64,000 bases of DNA from Sphingobacterium sp. R2 (GTDB lineage Bacteria; Bacteroidota; Bacteroidia; Sphingobacteriales; Sphingobacteriaceae). Both the position numbers and the translations under genes were made by a program. The notes under the pieces are model-generated. The model searched no databases, had not been told where the DNA came from, and worked only from the letters and a program-made list of their open reading frames with translations. The stretch lies in assembly GCF_040760075.1 (NCBI RefSeq), contig NZ_CP142884.1, positions 2,108,001 through 2,172,000 on the forward strand, in the 5' to 3' direction. This document shows positions 26,445 through 36,129 of the stretch, in pieces. The stretch's first letter is position 1. Each line of letters starts with the position of its first letter.

Positions 26445-27575
26445 ATGAAATTTACGCTACAAGCACAAGATAAGCTGTCTAAAGCACGTGCAGGTGTTGT
26501 CGAAACTGCACACGGTCCCATTCAAACACCTATTTTTATGCCTGTTGGTACGGCAGGTACAGTGAAAGCAATTCATCAACATGAATTGAAGAATGATATT
26601 GAAGCGCAGATTATTTTGGGTAATACCTATCATTTGTATTTAAGACCAGGATTGAATGTATTGAATAAAGCGGGTGGATTGCACAAGTTTAACGGTTGGG
26701 ATGGTCCTATTTTGACCGATTCGGGTGGTTATCAGGTATATTCATTGACGGAAGTACGTAAGATTAAAGAAGAGGGGGTTACCTTTCGTTCTCATATTGA
26801 TGGATCAAAGCATCTCTTTACACCAGAAAATGTCATGGATACGCAACGTATTATCGGTGCCGATATTATTATGGCATTTGATGAGTGTACACCTTATCCA
26901 TGTGATTATAATTATGCACGTCGTTCTTTGGATATGACACATCGCTGGCTAAAACGTTGTGTAGATCGTTTTGATAGTACGGATCCGCTTTATGGCTATG
27001 ATCAAACTTTATTTCCAATTGTTCAAGGTTCTGTTTATAAAGATTTAAGGATGAAATCTGCAGAGACTATTGCCTCATTTAATCGTGATGGGAATGCGAT
27101 TGGCGGATTGTCGGTAGGGGAGCCTGCGGAAGAAATGTACGCGATGACCGAGGTTGTCTGCGATATCTTGCCGCATGACAAGCCACGTTATCTTATGGGG
27201 GTGGGCACGCCCGTGAATATTCTTGAAAATATTGCCTTAGGGGTGGATATGTTCGATTGTGTCATGCCAACCCGCAACGCTAGAAATGGTATGCTATTCA
27301 CACAAAATGGGATTATCAATATCAAAAATGAGAAGTGGAAAGATGATTTTTCGCCAATAGAAGTGGAAAGCGATTTGCATGCAGATCAATTTTATTCAAA
27401 AGCTTATCTTCGACATTTGATTAAATCGCAAGAAATTCTTGGAGCACAAATTGCATCTTTGCATAATTTACATTTTTACCTTTGGTTGGTTAATCAGGCT
27501 AGGGAGCGAATCATTGATGGAACTTTCTACGATTGGAAAAACAAAATGGTAAAAATATTGGATCAACGTTTATAA
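26445..27575 (+). CDS. tgt: Queuine/preQ1 tRNA-ribosyltransferase (Tgt), variant zinc site
   Basis: This 376-residue enzyme exchanges guanine-34 of certain tRNAs for preQ1. Active-site segments are present: ILTDSGGYQVYSL, IMAFDECTPYP, IGGLSVGEPAEEMY and MFDCVMPTRNARNG. The C-terminal CxCxxC zinc site of the family is replaced by SDLHAD (residues 309-314), while the later SLHNLHFYLWL segment is kept. The loss of the cysteines seems common in Bacteroidota. It is followed 25 bases downstream by a permease gene. Confidence 0.95.
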   Translation: MKFTLQAQDKLSKARAGVVETAHGPIQTPIFMPVGTAGTVKAIHQHELKNDIEAQIILGNTYHLYLRPGLNVLNKAGGLHKFNGWDGPILTDSGGYQVYSLTEVRKIKEEGVTFRSHIDGSKHLFTPENVMDTQRIIGADIIMAFDECTPYPCDYNYARRSLDMTHRWLKRCVDRFDSTDPLYGYDQTLFPIVQGSVYKDLRMKSAETIASFNRDGNAIGGLSVGEPAEEMYAMTEVVCDILPHDKPRYLMGVGTPVNILENIALGVDMFDCVMPTRNARNGMLFTQNGIINIKNEKWKDDFSPIEVESDLHADQFYSKAYLRHLIKSQEILGAQIASLHNLHFYLWLVNQARERIIDGTFYDWKNKMVKILDQRL

Positions 27576-27600
27576 GAGTAACTCGTTCAAGTTAAAGGAA

Positions 27601-28680
27601 ATGCTGTCGTTAATCGATCGTTACATTATTAAAAAGTATCTAAGTACTTTTTTATTCACTATGGCCATATTTACTGTTGTCATGGTGGTTTTCGACGTGT
27701 CCGAACGATTGGATGATTTTTTAAAGTATCATGCTCCTCTAGATAAGATTATTTTTGAATATTATGCTGGGTTCATTCCTTTTTATCTGAACTTCCTTTG
27801 CCCATTGATCAATTTTATTGCGGTAATTTTCTTTACGTCCAAGATGGCGGACCAAACTGAGATTGTCCCAATTCTAAGCGCAGGGTATAGCTTTAACCGT
27901 TTGCTTCGTCCTTACATGATCGCTGCAACCCTGATATTTGCCATTTCTTTGGTATTCAACATTTTTATTATTCCGAATACGAATAAAATGAAGGTTGATT
28001 TTGAAAATATCTATGTAAAGCCACCCAAGGATAATTCGAGGGTTTCTACTCACATGCAATTGGACAAAAACAGCTATGTGTATATAGACAATTTTGATAA
28101 TACAACCAAAACAGGATACGGCTTTGTACTTGAAATTTTTAAAGGGGATACCCTCAAGGAGAAAATGATGGCTGACCGTATTACCTGGGACTCGGTGGCA
28201 ACAAAATGGAAGATCGAAGGGTATACCAATCGTATTATCAATGGACTACATGAACGCATGGATAAAGGTACTGTTAAAGACACAACCTTGGATATGAAAC
28301 CTTCGGATTTTGAGGTACGTGACAATATGTTTACCGCCATGGATACACACGAATTAAATATTCGGATCCGTAAAGAGGAAATCCGTGGTACAGGGGTGAT
28401 GAACGATTTATTGCTTGAGAAATACAAGCGTTATGTGTATCCATTTTCCGCTTTTGTACTGACTTTGATGGGTGTGGCACTGTCCTCCAAGAAAGTGCGT
28501 GGGGGTATAGGATTGAGTCTGGGTATCGGTATCGCGTTAAGTTTTACGTATATCGTCTTTATACAGTTTGCAACTATGTTTTCTTTGAAAGGGGGACTGC
28601 CACCGTTGATAGCCGTATTGATTCCAAATGTTACTTTCTTTTTGGTAGCAATATATTTGGCGATTAAAGCGCCGAAATAA
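27601..28680 (+). CDS. LptF/LptG-family permease (YjgP/YjgQ)
   Basis: This 359-residue membrane protein of the LPS-export family has three helices at the N-terminus (starting LIDRYIIKKYLSTFLF), a periplasmic jellyroll of about residues 130-260, and three C-terminal helices (KYKRYVYPFSAFVLTLMG and KVRGGIGLSLGIGIALSF). In the Lpt system LptF and LptG together with the ATPase LptB pull LPS from the inner membrane. Which of the two it is cannot be decided without comparison. It lies 25 bases after tgt. Confidence 0.92.
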   Translation: MLSLIDRYIIKKYLSTFLFTMAIFTVVMVVFDVSERLDDFLKYHAPLDKIIFEYYAGFIPFYLNFLCPLINFIAVIFFTSKMADQTEIVPILSAGYSFNRLLRPYMIAATLIFAISLVFNIFIIPNTNKMKVDFENIYVKPPKDNSRVSTHMQLDKNSYVYIDNFDNTTKTGYGFVLEIFKGDTLKEKMMADRITWDSVATKWKIEGYTNRIINGLHERMDKGTVKDTTLDMKPSDFEVRDNMFTAMDTHELNIRIRKEEIRGTGVMNDLLLEKYKRYVYPFSAFVLTLMGVALSSKKVRGGIGLSLGIGIALSFTYIVFIQFATMFSLKGGLPPLIAVLIPNVTFFLVAIYLAIKAPK

Positions 28681-28776
28681 TTTTTGTTCAGTTTTCAATA
28701 ACTTCAATGAGCTTGCCTTTTAAAGGGGAATAGTAGGTATTGCTCATCATTTCTATACACATGTATTCTAGAGAAT

Positions 28777-29688
28777 ATGACTAAATTTCAATTAAATCGG
28801 AATATTCTAATTCTGCATTTAACCATACTTATTTGGGGATTTACCGGGATTTTGGGGAGTCTGATCTCCGTATCTGCCCTTCATTTAGTGTGGTATCGTG
28901 TTGCAATCGCGTCTATCGCGCTGTTGATCTATTTTTTGGTAACCAAACAGTCGATAGTAGTTTCGCGGAAACAGTTTCTCCAATTTTTTATGGTTGGAGC
29001 GGTTGTCGGGTTGCATTGGGTACTATTTTTCTATTCGATTAAAGTTTCTACAGTTTCAGTGACGTTAGTAACACTTTCCTCGGTGACATTGTTTACGGCA
29101 ATATTGGAACCTATTATAAATAAAAAGCGCATTGCGCTGTTGGACATTGTTGTTGGTTTGGTCATCATTATCGGTATTTATACCATCTTCTCTTTTGAGA
29201 CACATTACCTTATTGGTCTTTTGGCCGGGCTTGGCTGTGCATTTTGTGCAAGTATATTTTCTATTGCCAATGCACGGATGGTTAAGAAATCTAGTCCTAC
29301 ACTGATTACGTTTTATGAGATGATGGGGGCATGCTTTTGGATCAGCATATTGATGCTATTTACAGGAGATTTTAATGCCGAAATGCGATTGGGACAACAA
29401 GATCTAATCTATCTTTTATTGTTAGGGGTGGTTTGTACTGCTGTTGCTTATGTGATGGGTGTTGCCGTCATGAAAGAGCTGTCAGCCTTTACTGTTGCGC
29501 TGACAACAAACCTGGAGCCCGTTTATGGTATTCTCTTGGCGATGTTGATCTTTGGACAGAAGGAGACCATGAGCGGCGGCTTTTATCTTGGAGCCTGTAT
29601 TGTCTTGGGGGCGGTATTCACTTACCCTTATGTAAAGACCAAATTGGAAAATAGACAAAAAGATTTGGTTATCCGTAAATTGCATTAG
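28777..29688 (+). CDS. EamA-type DMT family transporter
   Basis: This 303-residue protein has about ten helices in two repeated five-helix halves typical of EamA/DMT transporters. The half-start motifs are ILHLTILIWGFTGILGSL and IGLLAGLGCAFCASIFSIANARM, with TTNLEPVYGILLAMLIFGQKE near the end. DMT members export amino acids or other metabolites, and the substrate here is not evident. It follows the Lpt-like permease after 96 bases. Confidence 0.9.
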   Translation: MTKFQLNRNILILHLTILIWGFTGILGSLISVSALHLVWYRVAIASIALLIYFLVTKQSIVVSRKQFLQFFMVGAVVGLHWVLFFYSIKVSTVSVTLVTLSSVTLFTAILEPIINKKRIALLDIVVGLVIIIGIYTIFSFETHYLIGLLAGLGCAFCASIFSIANARMVKKSSPTLITFYEMMGACFWISILMLFTGDFNAEMRLGQQDLIYLLLLGVVCTAVAYVMGVAVMKELSAFTVALTTNLEPVYGILLAMLIFGQKETMSGGFYLGACIVLGAVFTYPYVKTKLENRQKDLVIRKLH

Positions 29689-29696
29689 TTGAATCA

Positions 29697-29726
29697 GGTG
29701 CTATCCAATCTTTTTTAGACAGCACC
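29697..29726. terminator. Possible terminator after the EamA transporter
   Basis: GGTGCT (29697-29702) pairs with AGCACC (29721-29726), with a second short stem inside, and a T6 run lies in the loop. The stem is short, so this is weak. Confidence 0.35.
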
Positions 29727-29826
29727 CGACTTATTTGATTTATACGTGTTACTCTACAGCATCGTTTCGGAGATTCAATTTTCAACAGGCTTATTTGACT
29801 TTTGATCATCTGCTGTCGCTGTTGAT

Positions 29827-32800
29827 CTATTGAAATGAAAACTCGCCAATCCCTACACTGCGTTCTTTATTGCGGTCCAGATAGATCGTAACAATTTTTC
29901 GTTCCTGCTTTCCACTGCTATAGTAAGTATAGATTTCAGCCATGACGGCTGCTGGACCTGCTAGGGTCAGGGAACCATCGTTAAAGAAATCAACTTCAAT
30001 TTTGTATTTTCCCTTCAATGCTTTTTTCAATAAAAATTGTTCAGGACCGTAGCCGCCAGTAAAGTCATTGCTGAGTCTTCCTCCAATGGCTGTGGCAGGA
30101 TTACTATAAAAGCATTTTTCTTGATTTGGATCCGTTACCCAAAGGTCGATATCCGTGTTTTGTGAATTCCAGTTGATGACAACTCGAATGTCAACCGGTA
30201 GGTCTGCAATCAATTTTTTGTCCAATCTTAGGGTAGAGCCTGCCGATTTGTTTGCCTTAATGAGATTATTGATTTCCATAACCAATGTTTCTTCAATACC
30301 GTCATCGCGGTCGGCAGCTTCCGGGGAGTAGCTCTGGGTTAAAATCCCATATAATTGTTCTAATGCTTCCTTGAACATACCTTTGTCCTGTAAGACAAGG
30401 GCATAATCGCGGTGACTTTGTGGATCCATAGGACGCCATTTTAATACCTTAGCTGTAATGAATAGTGCATTGTCGTAATCTCCCCATTCACGTAACTTAT
30501 AGGAGATGGTTTTGTACAGATCTATATTTTCAATTTGTAAGTCTGCGAGTGCACTTAAGATGAGTAAGGCTTTGTCTCGATCTCCTCTTTTGAAAAAGAA
30601 GTTTGCAACATCAAAATAGAAAGTTGGTGTTCCCATGTACTGATTCCGAAGTTGAAGATAGCTTTTGTAGGGATCTTTGGATTGAATAAGGTCCTGCAAA
30701 TAGGCTTGGTCTTCTTTGATTTCGGGGATGCTGATTTTTCCGCGTATGTTAGCGATGGTGTTGGCAGTTTGTATGCCAGCTACACGTCCTTCTAAGGATT
30801 GAACAACAACTGTTTCCTGAAGAGCGTCATCAGATAAGGTCGCCATTGCCAGTTCGCTGGTTGCTGCATGGGCAGTGCTTGAATTGCCGCCAACCGACAA
30901 TCTTTTTTCACTGGCGGCATCTGATGATCTGAATTCTTCGGCTCGTGCTGTCGCGACGGGGCTGGCTGAAGGGCGCGACGGAATAGGTATAATAGGATCC
31001 GCTGGGTTGGCGATTTCTTCAGCAACGGCAAGTTCGGGAATTGGAATCAATCTATTACGCTGTGGGTATTTCTTTTTTTGCTGAAAATCGGTTTTCCACC
31101 AGGAGCGCAGTTGTTCTGCACTATTTTCGGCCTTATCTAAGAGATTCGCTACACGCTCTTCACGTTCGATTGCATGTTCTTTTTGGAGTGCATTAAATTG
31201 CGGGAGTAATTCTTCTGGAGGTGTTATTGCGTAACGTATGTAATCTTCTACGGTTTCCAGTACAATTAGGCTCGTATTTCGCGTCACGATTCCGAATTGT
31301 TTACCCAAGGTTTCTATTTCCTCACGATTGTTGTCGTATTGAAGATCCAATGCTTCGATTTTCTTCTGCGCCCAGATCTGTTGTAGGTCAATTTCGCCAT
31401 GATCTGGTTGCAGTGCTATGCTAATTTCTTTTGGAGCATGCTGTCCATCCCCTACAAGTAGCGTGAGCTGCTTCAATCCCGGACGTTTCCCTAAGCCAGC
31501 GATAGAAAAATTAGCTTGTATTGCGGTGCCTTTTTGAGGATAAACCTCCTCAAAATCATGCTGTTCTTTTATCCCCAGGTAAATAAGGTCTATCGTATTT
31601 AGATTATTGTACGCTTGATTTACTGAAGTATTGGTTAAATTGATCATCTTTCCAATATGTTTCTGGGCGATTTGTTTTAGGACACCATAGTCTGATCCAT
31701 TGGATGAAGTGATGCAATAGACTGGATTTTCAAGGCTAATTTCACTTTGACCAAATGTGGAAAGGCCATCGCTAAATAGCAGGTAATCGCTGGCCTGTAT
31801 TACACCTGCCTTTATTTGGCTATAATCTGTACCGCCATCGTAATCAATTCCTTTGAGGTAGTTTTTGAGATCATTCCAATTACCTTGACTTACCTGAAAG
31901 GTATGCCCTTTTACAAATTGAATATCCAATAAGCCAAGATCAACAGTCATATTGGGGTTTTCTTTAAAGAAGAGATCTAATAGCGCGAGTTCCTTTTCAA
32001 TATCTCTGTTTTTACTACTGAGCGAACGGTCCCATATAATTCCAATGCTGTGCCCCCATTTTTTTTGAGCAGGTTTTACGGAGTTGACGCTTGCATTGGC
32101 AAGAAAATAAAAGGTATTGTCATTATTTGCCTGAAATAGACCTGATGTTTCCCTGTTGTCTGTTGGCAGTTGAATGACTAAATTTCGCTGGGATCTAAAC
32201 TGTTGTTGATGTAAAGAAGCTGTGTAATTGTTATTGTGTTGAGAGAATGCTAGAGAACCATCTGGTTTCTCTGTGAAATCTGGCTTATGTGTATCCTGAA
32301 AGACATGAATATCCAAGACGAAATTTTCAATGGGGGACGTATAGTTTAAGGGTAGATGGTAGTAACGAGCATGATCGGATTCCGTAATTAGATTTTCGGA
32401 ATAACTGATCTGAATAGTCCGTTTACCATTCGCTGGCAAAGGATAAATGCGGGTACGGAAATTATTTCCTTCGACTTTTTCCAATAGTCCTGGATCGACC
32501 CTACGTGTTTCTATACTTTCAAATACTTCGGTACCTTTATTTTTATCGACTGGAACTGCCTGGCGTAATTTCCCATTAATATCTAAGGCATAACCGCTTA
32601 CGGAGACGCCTTCCGGCATGGGGAATGTCAGTTCGCCCTCGAGATCGCGATTGGTCTTATTTTCGAAGATCATTGTCATTGTCGTTTTGGCTATATTTCC
32701 AAAGATGACGACATCTACTTTGAGGTCTGCCAACATCACCTTGTTTTGCTGGCCATTGTCGTTTATAATTTCTAAACGGGGTATTTCGCGTGTAGTTCTG

Positions 32801-32868
32801 ATCTGAGATTTCGTATTCACATTGGAAAATACCAAAATTATGAAAAGGGCAATTATGATCTTTTTCAT
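29827..32868 (-). CDS. Secreted VIT and VWA domain protein with a SusC-plug-like segment
   Basis: The start at 32868 gives 1013 residues beginning with a signal peptide (MKKIIIALFIILVFSN); starts at 32922 or 32904 are upstream of it. In order: a VIT domain (about residues 20-155), a strand-rich link, a von Willebrand factor A-like domain with a MIDAS (DRSLS, then GGTDYS, then FSDG), a low-complexity linker, a short segment resembling a TonB-receptor plug (about residues 677-716, including LEGRVAGIQ and NIRG), a helical repeat region, and a C-terminal DUF2135-like beta domain. It may act in the periplasm or at the surface. It is not clearly linked to its neighbours. Confidence 0.85.
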   Translation of the reverse strand: MKKIIIALFIILVFSNVNTKSQIRTTREIPRLEIINDNGQQNKVMLADLKVDVVIFGNIAKTTMTMIFENKTNRDLEGELTFPMPEGVSVSGYALDINGKLRQAVPVDKNKGTEVFESIETRRVDPGLLEKVEGNNFRTRIYPLPANGKRTIQISYSENLITESDHARYYHLPLNYTSPIENFVLDIHVFQDTHKPDFTEKPDGSLAFSQHNNNYTASLHQQQFRSQRNLVIQLPTDNRETSGLFQANNDNTFYFLANASVNSVKPAQKKWGHSIGIIWDRSLSSKNRDIEKELALLDLFFKENPNMTVDLGLLDIQFVKGHTFQVSQGNWNDLKNYLKGIDYDGGTDYSQIKAGVIQASDYLLFSDGLSTFGQSEISLENPVYCITSSNGSDYGVLKQIAQKHIGKMINLTNTSVNQAYNNLNTIDLIYLGIKEQHDFEEVYPQKGTAIQANFSIAGLGKRPGLKQLTLLVGDGQHAPKEISIALQPDHGEIDLQQIWAQKKIEALDLQYDNNREEIETLGKQFGIVTRNTSLIVLETVEDYIRYAITPPEELLPQFNALQKEHAIEREERVANLLDKAENSAEQLRSWWKTDFQQKKKYPQRNRLIPIPELAVAEEIANPADPIIPIPSRPSASPVATARAEEFRSSDAASEKRLSVGGNSSTAHAATSELAMATLSDDALQETVVVQSLEGRVAGIQTANTIANIRGKISIPEIKEDQAYLQDLIQSKDPYKSYLQLRNQYMGTPTFYFDVANFFFKRGDRDKALLILSALADLQIENIDLYKTISYKLREWGDYDNALFITAKVLKWRPMDPQSHRDYALVLQDKGMFKEALEQLYGILTQSYSPEAADRDDGIEETLVMEINNLIKANKSAGSTLRLDKKLIADLPVDIRVVINWNSQNTDIDLWVTDPNQEKCFYSNPATAIGGRLSNDFTGGYGPEQFLLKKALKGKYKIEVDFFNDGSLTLAGPAAVMAEIYTYYSSGKQERKIVTIYLDRNKERSVGIGEFSFQ

Positions 32869-33207
32869 CTTTCTATGTTTAGTAAATGAGGTCCGTGAAT
32901 ACATCGATGGTTCGCGGCACAATTAGCTTTTATTTTTCTAGTGATGCAGGAAAATTCAAAATTCCATAACCGCGGGTATTTAATTTTTATAGGATGATTT
33001 TTGCGATAGGTGCAGTTTATTTAAACTTATGTTAATGATTGGCTAATATCTGGCCATTATGTTTGCAGCAGTATTCGGACAGCCGGCCAAGCATAGATCG
33101 TTTAGATTAACCGTACTGTTTTATCAGGCATGCAAGGTGAGAGGAATAAAATTTGGTTATTCGAATAAACCTGAACAGCAGTAAGCATTATTTAAAAATT
33201 TGAACAG
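32869..33207. other. Divergent intergenic region upstream of the phytase-like gene
   Basis: This 339-base gap holds the starts of two divergent genes. A promoter-like element for the plus-strand gene is at 33058-33065. A 12-bp perfect palindrome, TTATTCGAATAA, sits at 33157-33168, 39 bases before the next ATG. No gene was recognised. Confidence 0.6.
33058..33065 (+). promoter_or_regulatory. -7 element upstream of the phytase-like gene
   Basis: TATGTTTG matches TAnnTTTG with a TTG 16 bases upstream. It would give a leader of about 138 bases. Confidence 0.5.
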
Positions 33208-34500
33208 ATGAAAAAAATATACAGTGTACTGGGGATGGCCCTATTGTGTGCTTCATGTAGTAAAGATGATGTGTCGCAGATTATTGACCCGATTGTGGAA
33301 TTGACCTATCCCCAAAAGGCAATAGCAACAGATCCAAAAGTATTAAGTGATATTAATGGTGTAAAAGTGTATAATGGAGGCTATGGGTCATCGATGGTTC
33401 AAGATCCTACTGATAAATCCATATTTTATCTTTTAACTGATCGGGGACCGAATATTGATGGAACTGAAAGTGATAGCAAAGTATTTGCTACTCCAGCATT
33501 TGCACCACAGATTGGTAAATTTAGGTTAAAGGAAAATACGCTAACATTGGAGTCTGTTATCGAATTAAAAAATAAAGATGGCTTGAAATTGAATGGTCTG
33601 CCAAATCCTGAAGGAAAGGGTGGTTCTGGGGAAAAAGCATTGGGGGTTGATGGTAAAGATCTAGGGAAAAGTGAGAATGGAATCGATTCCGAGGGACTAG
33701 CAAGGGCTGCGGATGGTTCTTGGTGGGTCAGTGACGAATATGGACCACATATTGTTCACTTTGACGTTTCGGGAAAAGAAATCGAACGGATTAATCCGTG
33801 GTCTACGGGTAAAAAGTTGCCTTTGGTATTTGCCAAACGTCGTCCTAATCGCGGAATGGAAGGTTTGACAATTACCCCAGATGGAAAGACTCTAGTCGGT
33901 ATCATGCAATTTCCACTGTATAATCCATCGAAAGATGCGATTAAAAACTCGTTGGCAATCCGTATTGTTACGCTGGATATTGCGAGCGGCGCCACGAAAC
34001 AATATGTCTATATGATGGAGCGTAGCGATTTGCAGGCTGTGAGTGAAATCGCTGCCGTGAGCAATTCAACATTTATTGTCTTGGAACGCGATGGGGAATA
34101 CGCGACAGAAGCAACTCGTTCTACTGTATTTAAGCGAATTTATAAAATAGATCTTTCTGGCGCAACAGATATCTCGGATGCGAATAATACCGTAAATGGG
34201 AAATTATTTGACGGTAAAACTGTCGAGGAACTCAAAGACGCGGCTACATTGGCTAAATATAATATTAAACCAGTCAATAAAACGTTGGTTGCCGATTTAA
34301 TGACTGACATCAAGGAATTGTATCCGCATGATAAAGCAGAAGGCTTGGCTGTTATTCATCCATCTCTGATTGCGGTATGTAATGATGATGATTTTGGGGT
34401 AACTGGAAAAGGTTTCTATGAGTCGAAAATATTGCCTTACATAAAGACTGTAGATAAAAACAGCATTTATTTTGTTAAACTTAAGGACCCACTGAAATAG
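33208..34500 (+). CDS. Phytase-like (esterase-like) lipoprotein
   Basis: This 430-residue protein has a lipoprotein signal with lipobox LCASC (Cys17), and then a beta-propeller-like domain of the esterase-like phytase family: GGYGSSMVQDPTDKSIFYLL, LTDRGPNID, EGLARAADGSWWVSDEYGPH, EGLTITPDGKTLVGIMQ and, near the end, KAEGLAVIHPSLIAVCNDDDFG. It is likely an outer-membrane lipoprotein that acts on phosphorylated or ester substrates; the substrate is not known. A strong terminator follows. Confidence 0.88.
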   Translation: MKKIYSVLGMALLCASCSKDDVSQIIDPIVELTYPQKAIATDPKVLSDINGVKVYNGGYGSSMVQDPTDKSIFYLLTDRGPNIDGTESDSKVFATPAFAPQIGKFRLKENTLTLESVIELKNKDGLKLNGLPNPEGKGGSGEKALGVDGKDLGKSENGIDSEGLARAADGSWWVSDEYGPHIVHFDVSGKEIERINPWSTGKKLPLVFAKRRPNRGMEGLTITPDGKTLVGIMQFPLYNPSKDAIKNSLAIRIVTLDIASGATKQYVYMMERSDLQAVSEIAAVSNSTFIVLERDGEYATEATRSTVFKRIYKIDLSGATDISDANNTVNGKLFDGKTVEELKDAATLAKYNIKPVNKTLVADLMTDIKELYPHDKAEGLAVIHPSLIAVCNDDDFGVTGKGFYESKILPYIKTVDKNSIYFVKLKDPLK

Positions 34501-34514
34501 GGACTAATGCCTGA

Positions 34515-34556
34515 TTATAAAAAGGTCCGTTAAATTCTCAACGGACCTTTTTATAA
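34515..34556. terminator. Bidirectional terminator shared with gltD
   Basis: A perfect 17-bp inverted repeat (34515-34531 and 34540-34556) with an 8-base loop lies between convergent genes, and has A-rich and T-rich flanks. Confidence 0.88.
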
Positions 34557-34651
34557 TTTTATACTTTCCACGCTTTTGCTCTTATCGCTAATGATTATAC
34601 GATGGCTTAGTATACCACTTGTATGAACTTTTTGGCGAGCGCGGCCTACTT

Positions 34652-36112
34652 TTAAGCATTTATTGTGGTCAGGAAGTCTTTGCTTTCAAGCTCTGAATAA
34701 CCCATTAGGTATTCATCGACTTTTCGAGCACATTCGCGTCCTTCGGAGATGGCCCAAACAACCAAGGATTGTCCCTTACGGCAGTCTCCGGCAGTAAAGA
34801 TATTATCAATTGTCGTTTGGTAGTCTTTGTCATTTGCAAGGATATTTCCTTTTTCATCGACACGTACACCTAACTGCTCTAAGAGCGTATGTTCAGTATG
34901 TTGATAACCTATAGCCAGTAATACGAGATCTGCCGGGATTTCACGGATTTCGGATTCGCCTAAGCGGGTTCTTCGTCCGAATTCATCCACTTCGTATTGA
35001 ACCTCTTTGATTTTTACTGCTTTGATATGTCCATTTTCATCTTGAACGAATTCTTGGGTTTCTGTAGCCCAAAGTCTTTCACAGCCTTCTTCCTGCGAAG
35101 AGGATGTACCAAATGTAAGCTTATCCATTGGCCAGGGATTACTCTTTAGCCTTTCTTTAGATGGCGTTGGTTTACGGGCAATCTGTGTGATACTTTTTGC
35201 ACGGTGCCGGTTGGATGTACCTATACAGTCTGATCCAGTATCACCGTCGCCGATGACAATAACATGTTTGTCTGTTGCCAGGATGCGGTCTTGTTCGATC
35301 GTTATTCCGCTCACTTCTTTATTTTGTTGGGTCAAAAAGTCCATTGCAAAATGGATACCTTTGGCATCATGTCCCGGTAATTGCATATGCCAGGGTACAG
35401 TTGATCCTGTTGCCAATACAATAGCGTCATAAGCTTTTAGTTCGTAAATACTTGTATCTTTGCCAACTTCTGTATTCACCTTGAATTCGATTCCAGATTC
35501 TTTCATGAGGTGGATACGACGATCAATCACTGATTTTTCTAATTTAAAATCTGGAATACCGTAGCGTAGTAATCCTCCGACCTGATCATCACGTTCGAAG
35601 ACGACAACATCGTGTCCTGCTTTGTTAAGCTGTGCTGCAGCGGCAAGTCCTGCAGGACCAGAGCCGATCACAGCAACGCGTTTGCCTGTTTTTAAATAAC
35701 TTTTGTGCGCTTTGACATAGCCTTTTTTGAAAGCGATCTCAATAATATGTTTCTCAATCTCTTCAATAGTGATCGGAGTACTATGTATACCCAGTACACA
35801 AGCCGACTCACACGGTGCCGGACATATTCTGCCTGTAAATTCGGGGAAGTTATTGGTGGAGGATAAAATCTGATAGGCCTCTTCCCATTTTCCATCGTAT
35901 ACAGCATCATTAAATTCAGGGATAACATTGCCCAATGGACAGCCTGAATGGCAGAATGGAATACCGCAATCCATACAGCGCGCGGCCTGCTTATTAAGTT
36001 CATTCTCAGAATAACCTTTGTTAAATTCCTTGAAGTGCTGTACGCGTGCTTCGACAGCTTCTTTTGGTGGAAGCACGCGCTCAAATTCTTTAAAACCTGT
36101 AATTTTTCCCAT
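34652..36112 (-). CDS. gltD: Glutamate synthase small subunit
   Basis: This 486-residue NADPH-dependent subunit supplies electrons to GltB for glutamate formation. It has N-terminal Fe-S cluster cysteines (ARCMDCGIPFCHSGCPLGN and CPAPCESACV), the FAD site VAVIGSGPAGLAAAAQL, the NADPH site VIVIGDGDTGSDCIG, and a C-terminal AGDCRKGQSLVVWAISEGR segment. Full length. It lies 17 bases downstream of gltB with the same orientation, so the two are one operon. Confidence 0.95.
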   Translation of the reverse strand: MGKITGFKEFERVLPPKEAVEARVQHFKEFNKGYSENELNKQAARCMDCGIPFCHSGCPLGNVIPEFNDAVYDGKWEEAYQILSSTNNFPEFTGRICPAPCESACVLGIHSTPITIEEIEKHIIEIAFKKGYVKAHKSYLKTGKRVAVIGSGPAGLAAAAQLNKAGHDVVVFERDDQVGGLLRYGIPDFKLEKSVIDRRIHLMKESGIEFKVNTEVGKDTSIYELKAYDAIVLATGSTVPWHMQLPGHDAKGIHFAMDFLTQQNKEVSGITIEQDRILATDKHVIVIGDGDTGSDCIGTSNRHRAKSITQIARKPTPSKERLKSNPWPMDKLTFGTSSSQEEGCERLWATETQEFVQDENGHIKAVKIKEVQYEVDEFGRRTRLGESEIREIPADLVLLAIGYQHTEHTLLEQLGVRVDEKGNILANDKDYQTTIDNIFTAGDCRKGQSLVVWAISEGRECARKVDEYLMGYSELESKDFLTTINA

Positions 36113-36129
36113 GATTTGTGCTTCCTATA

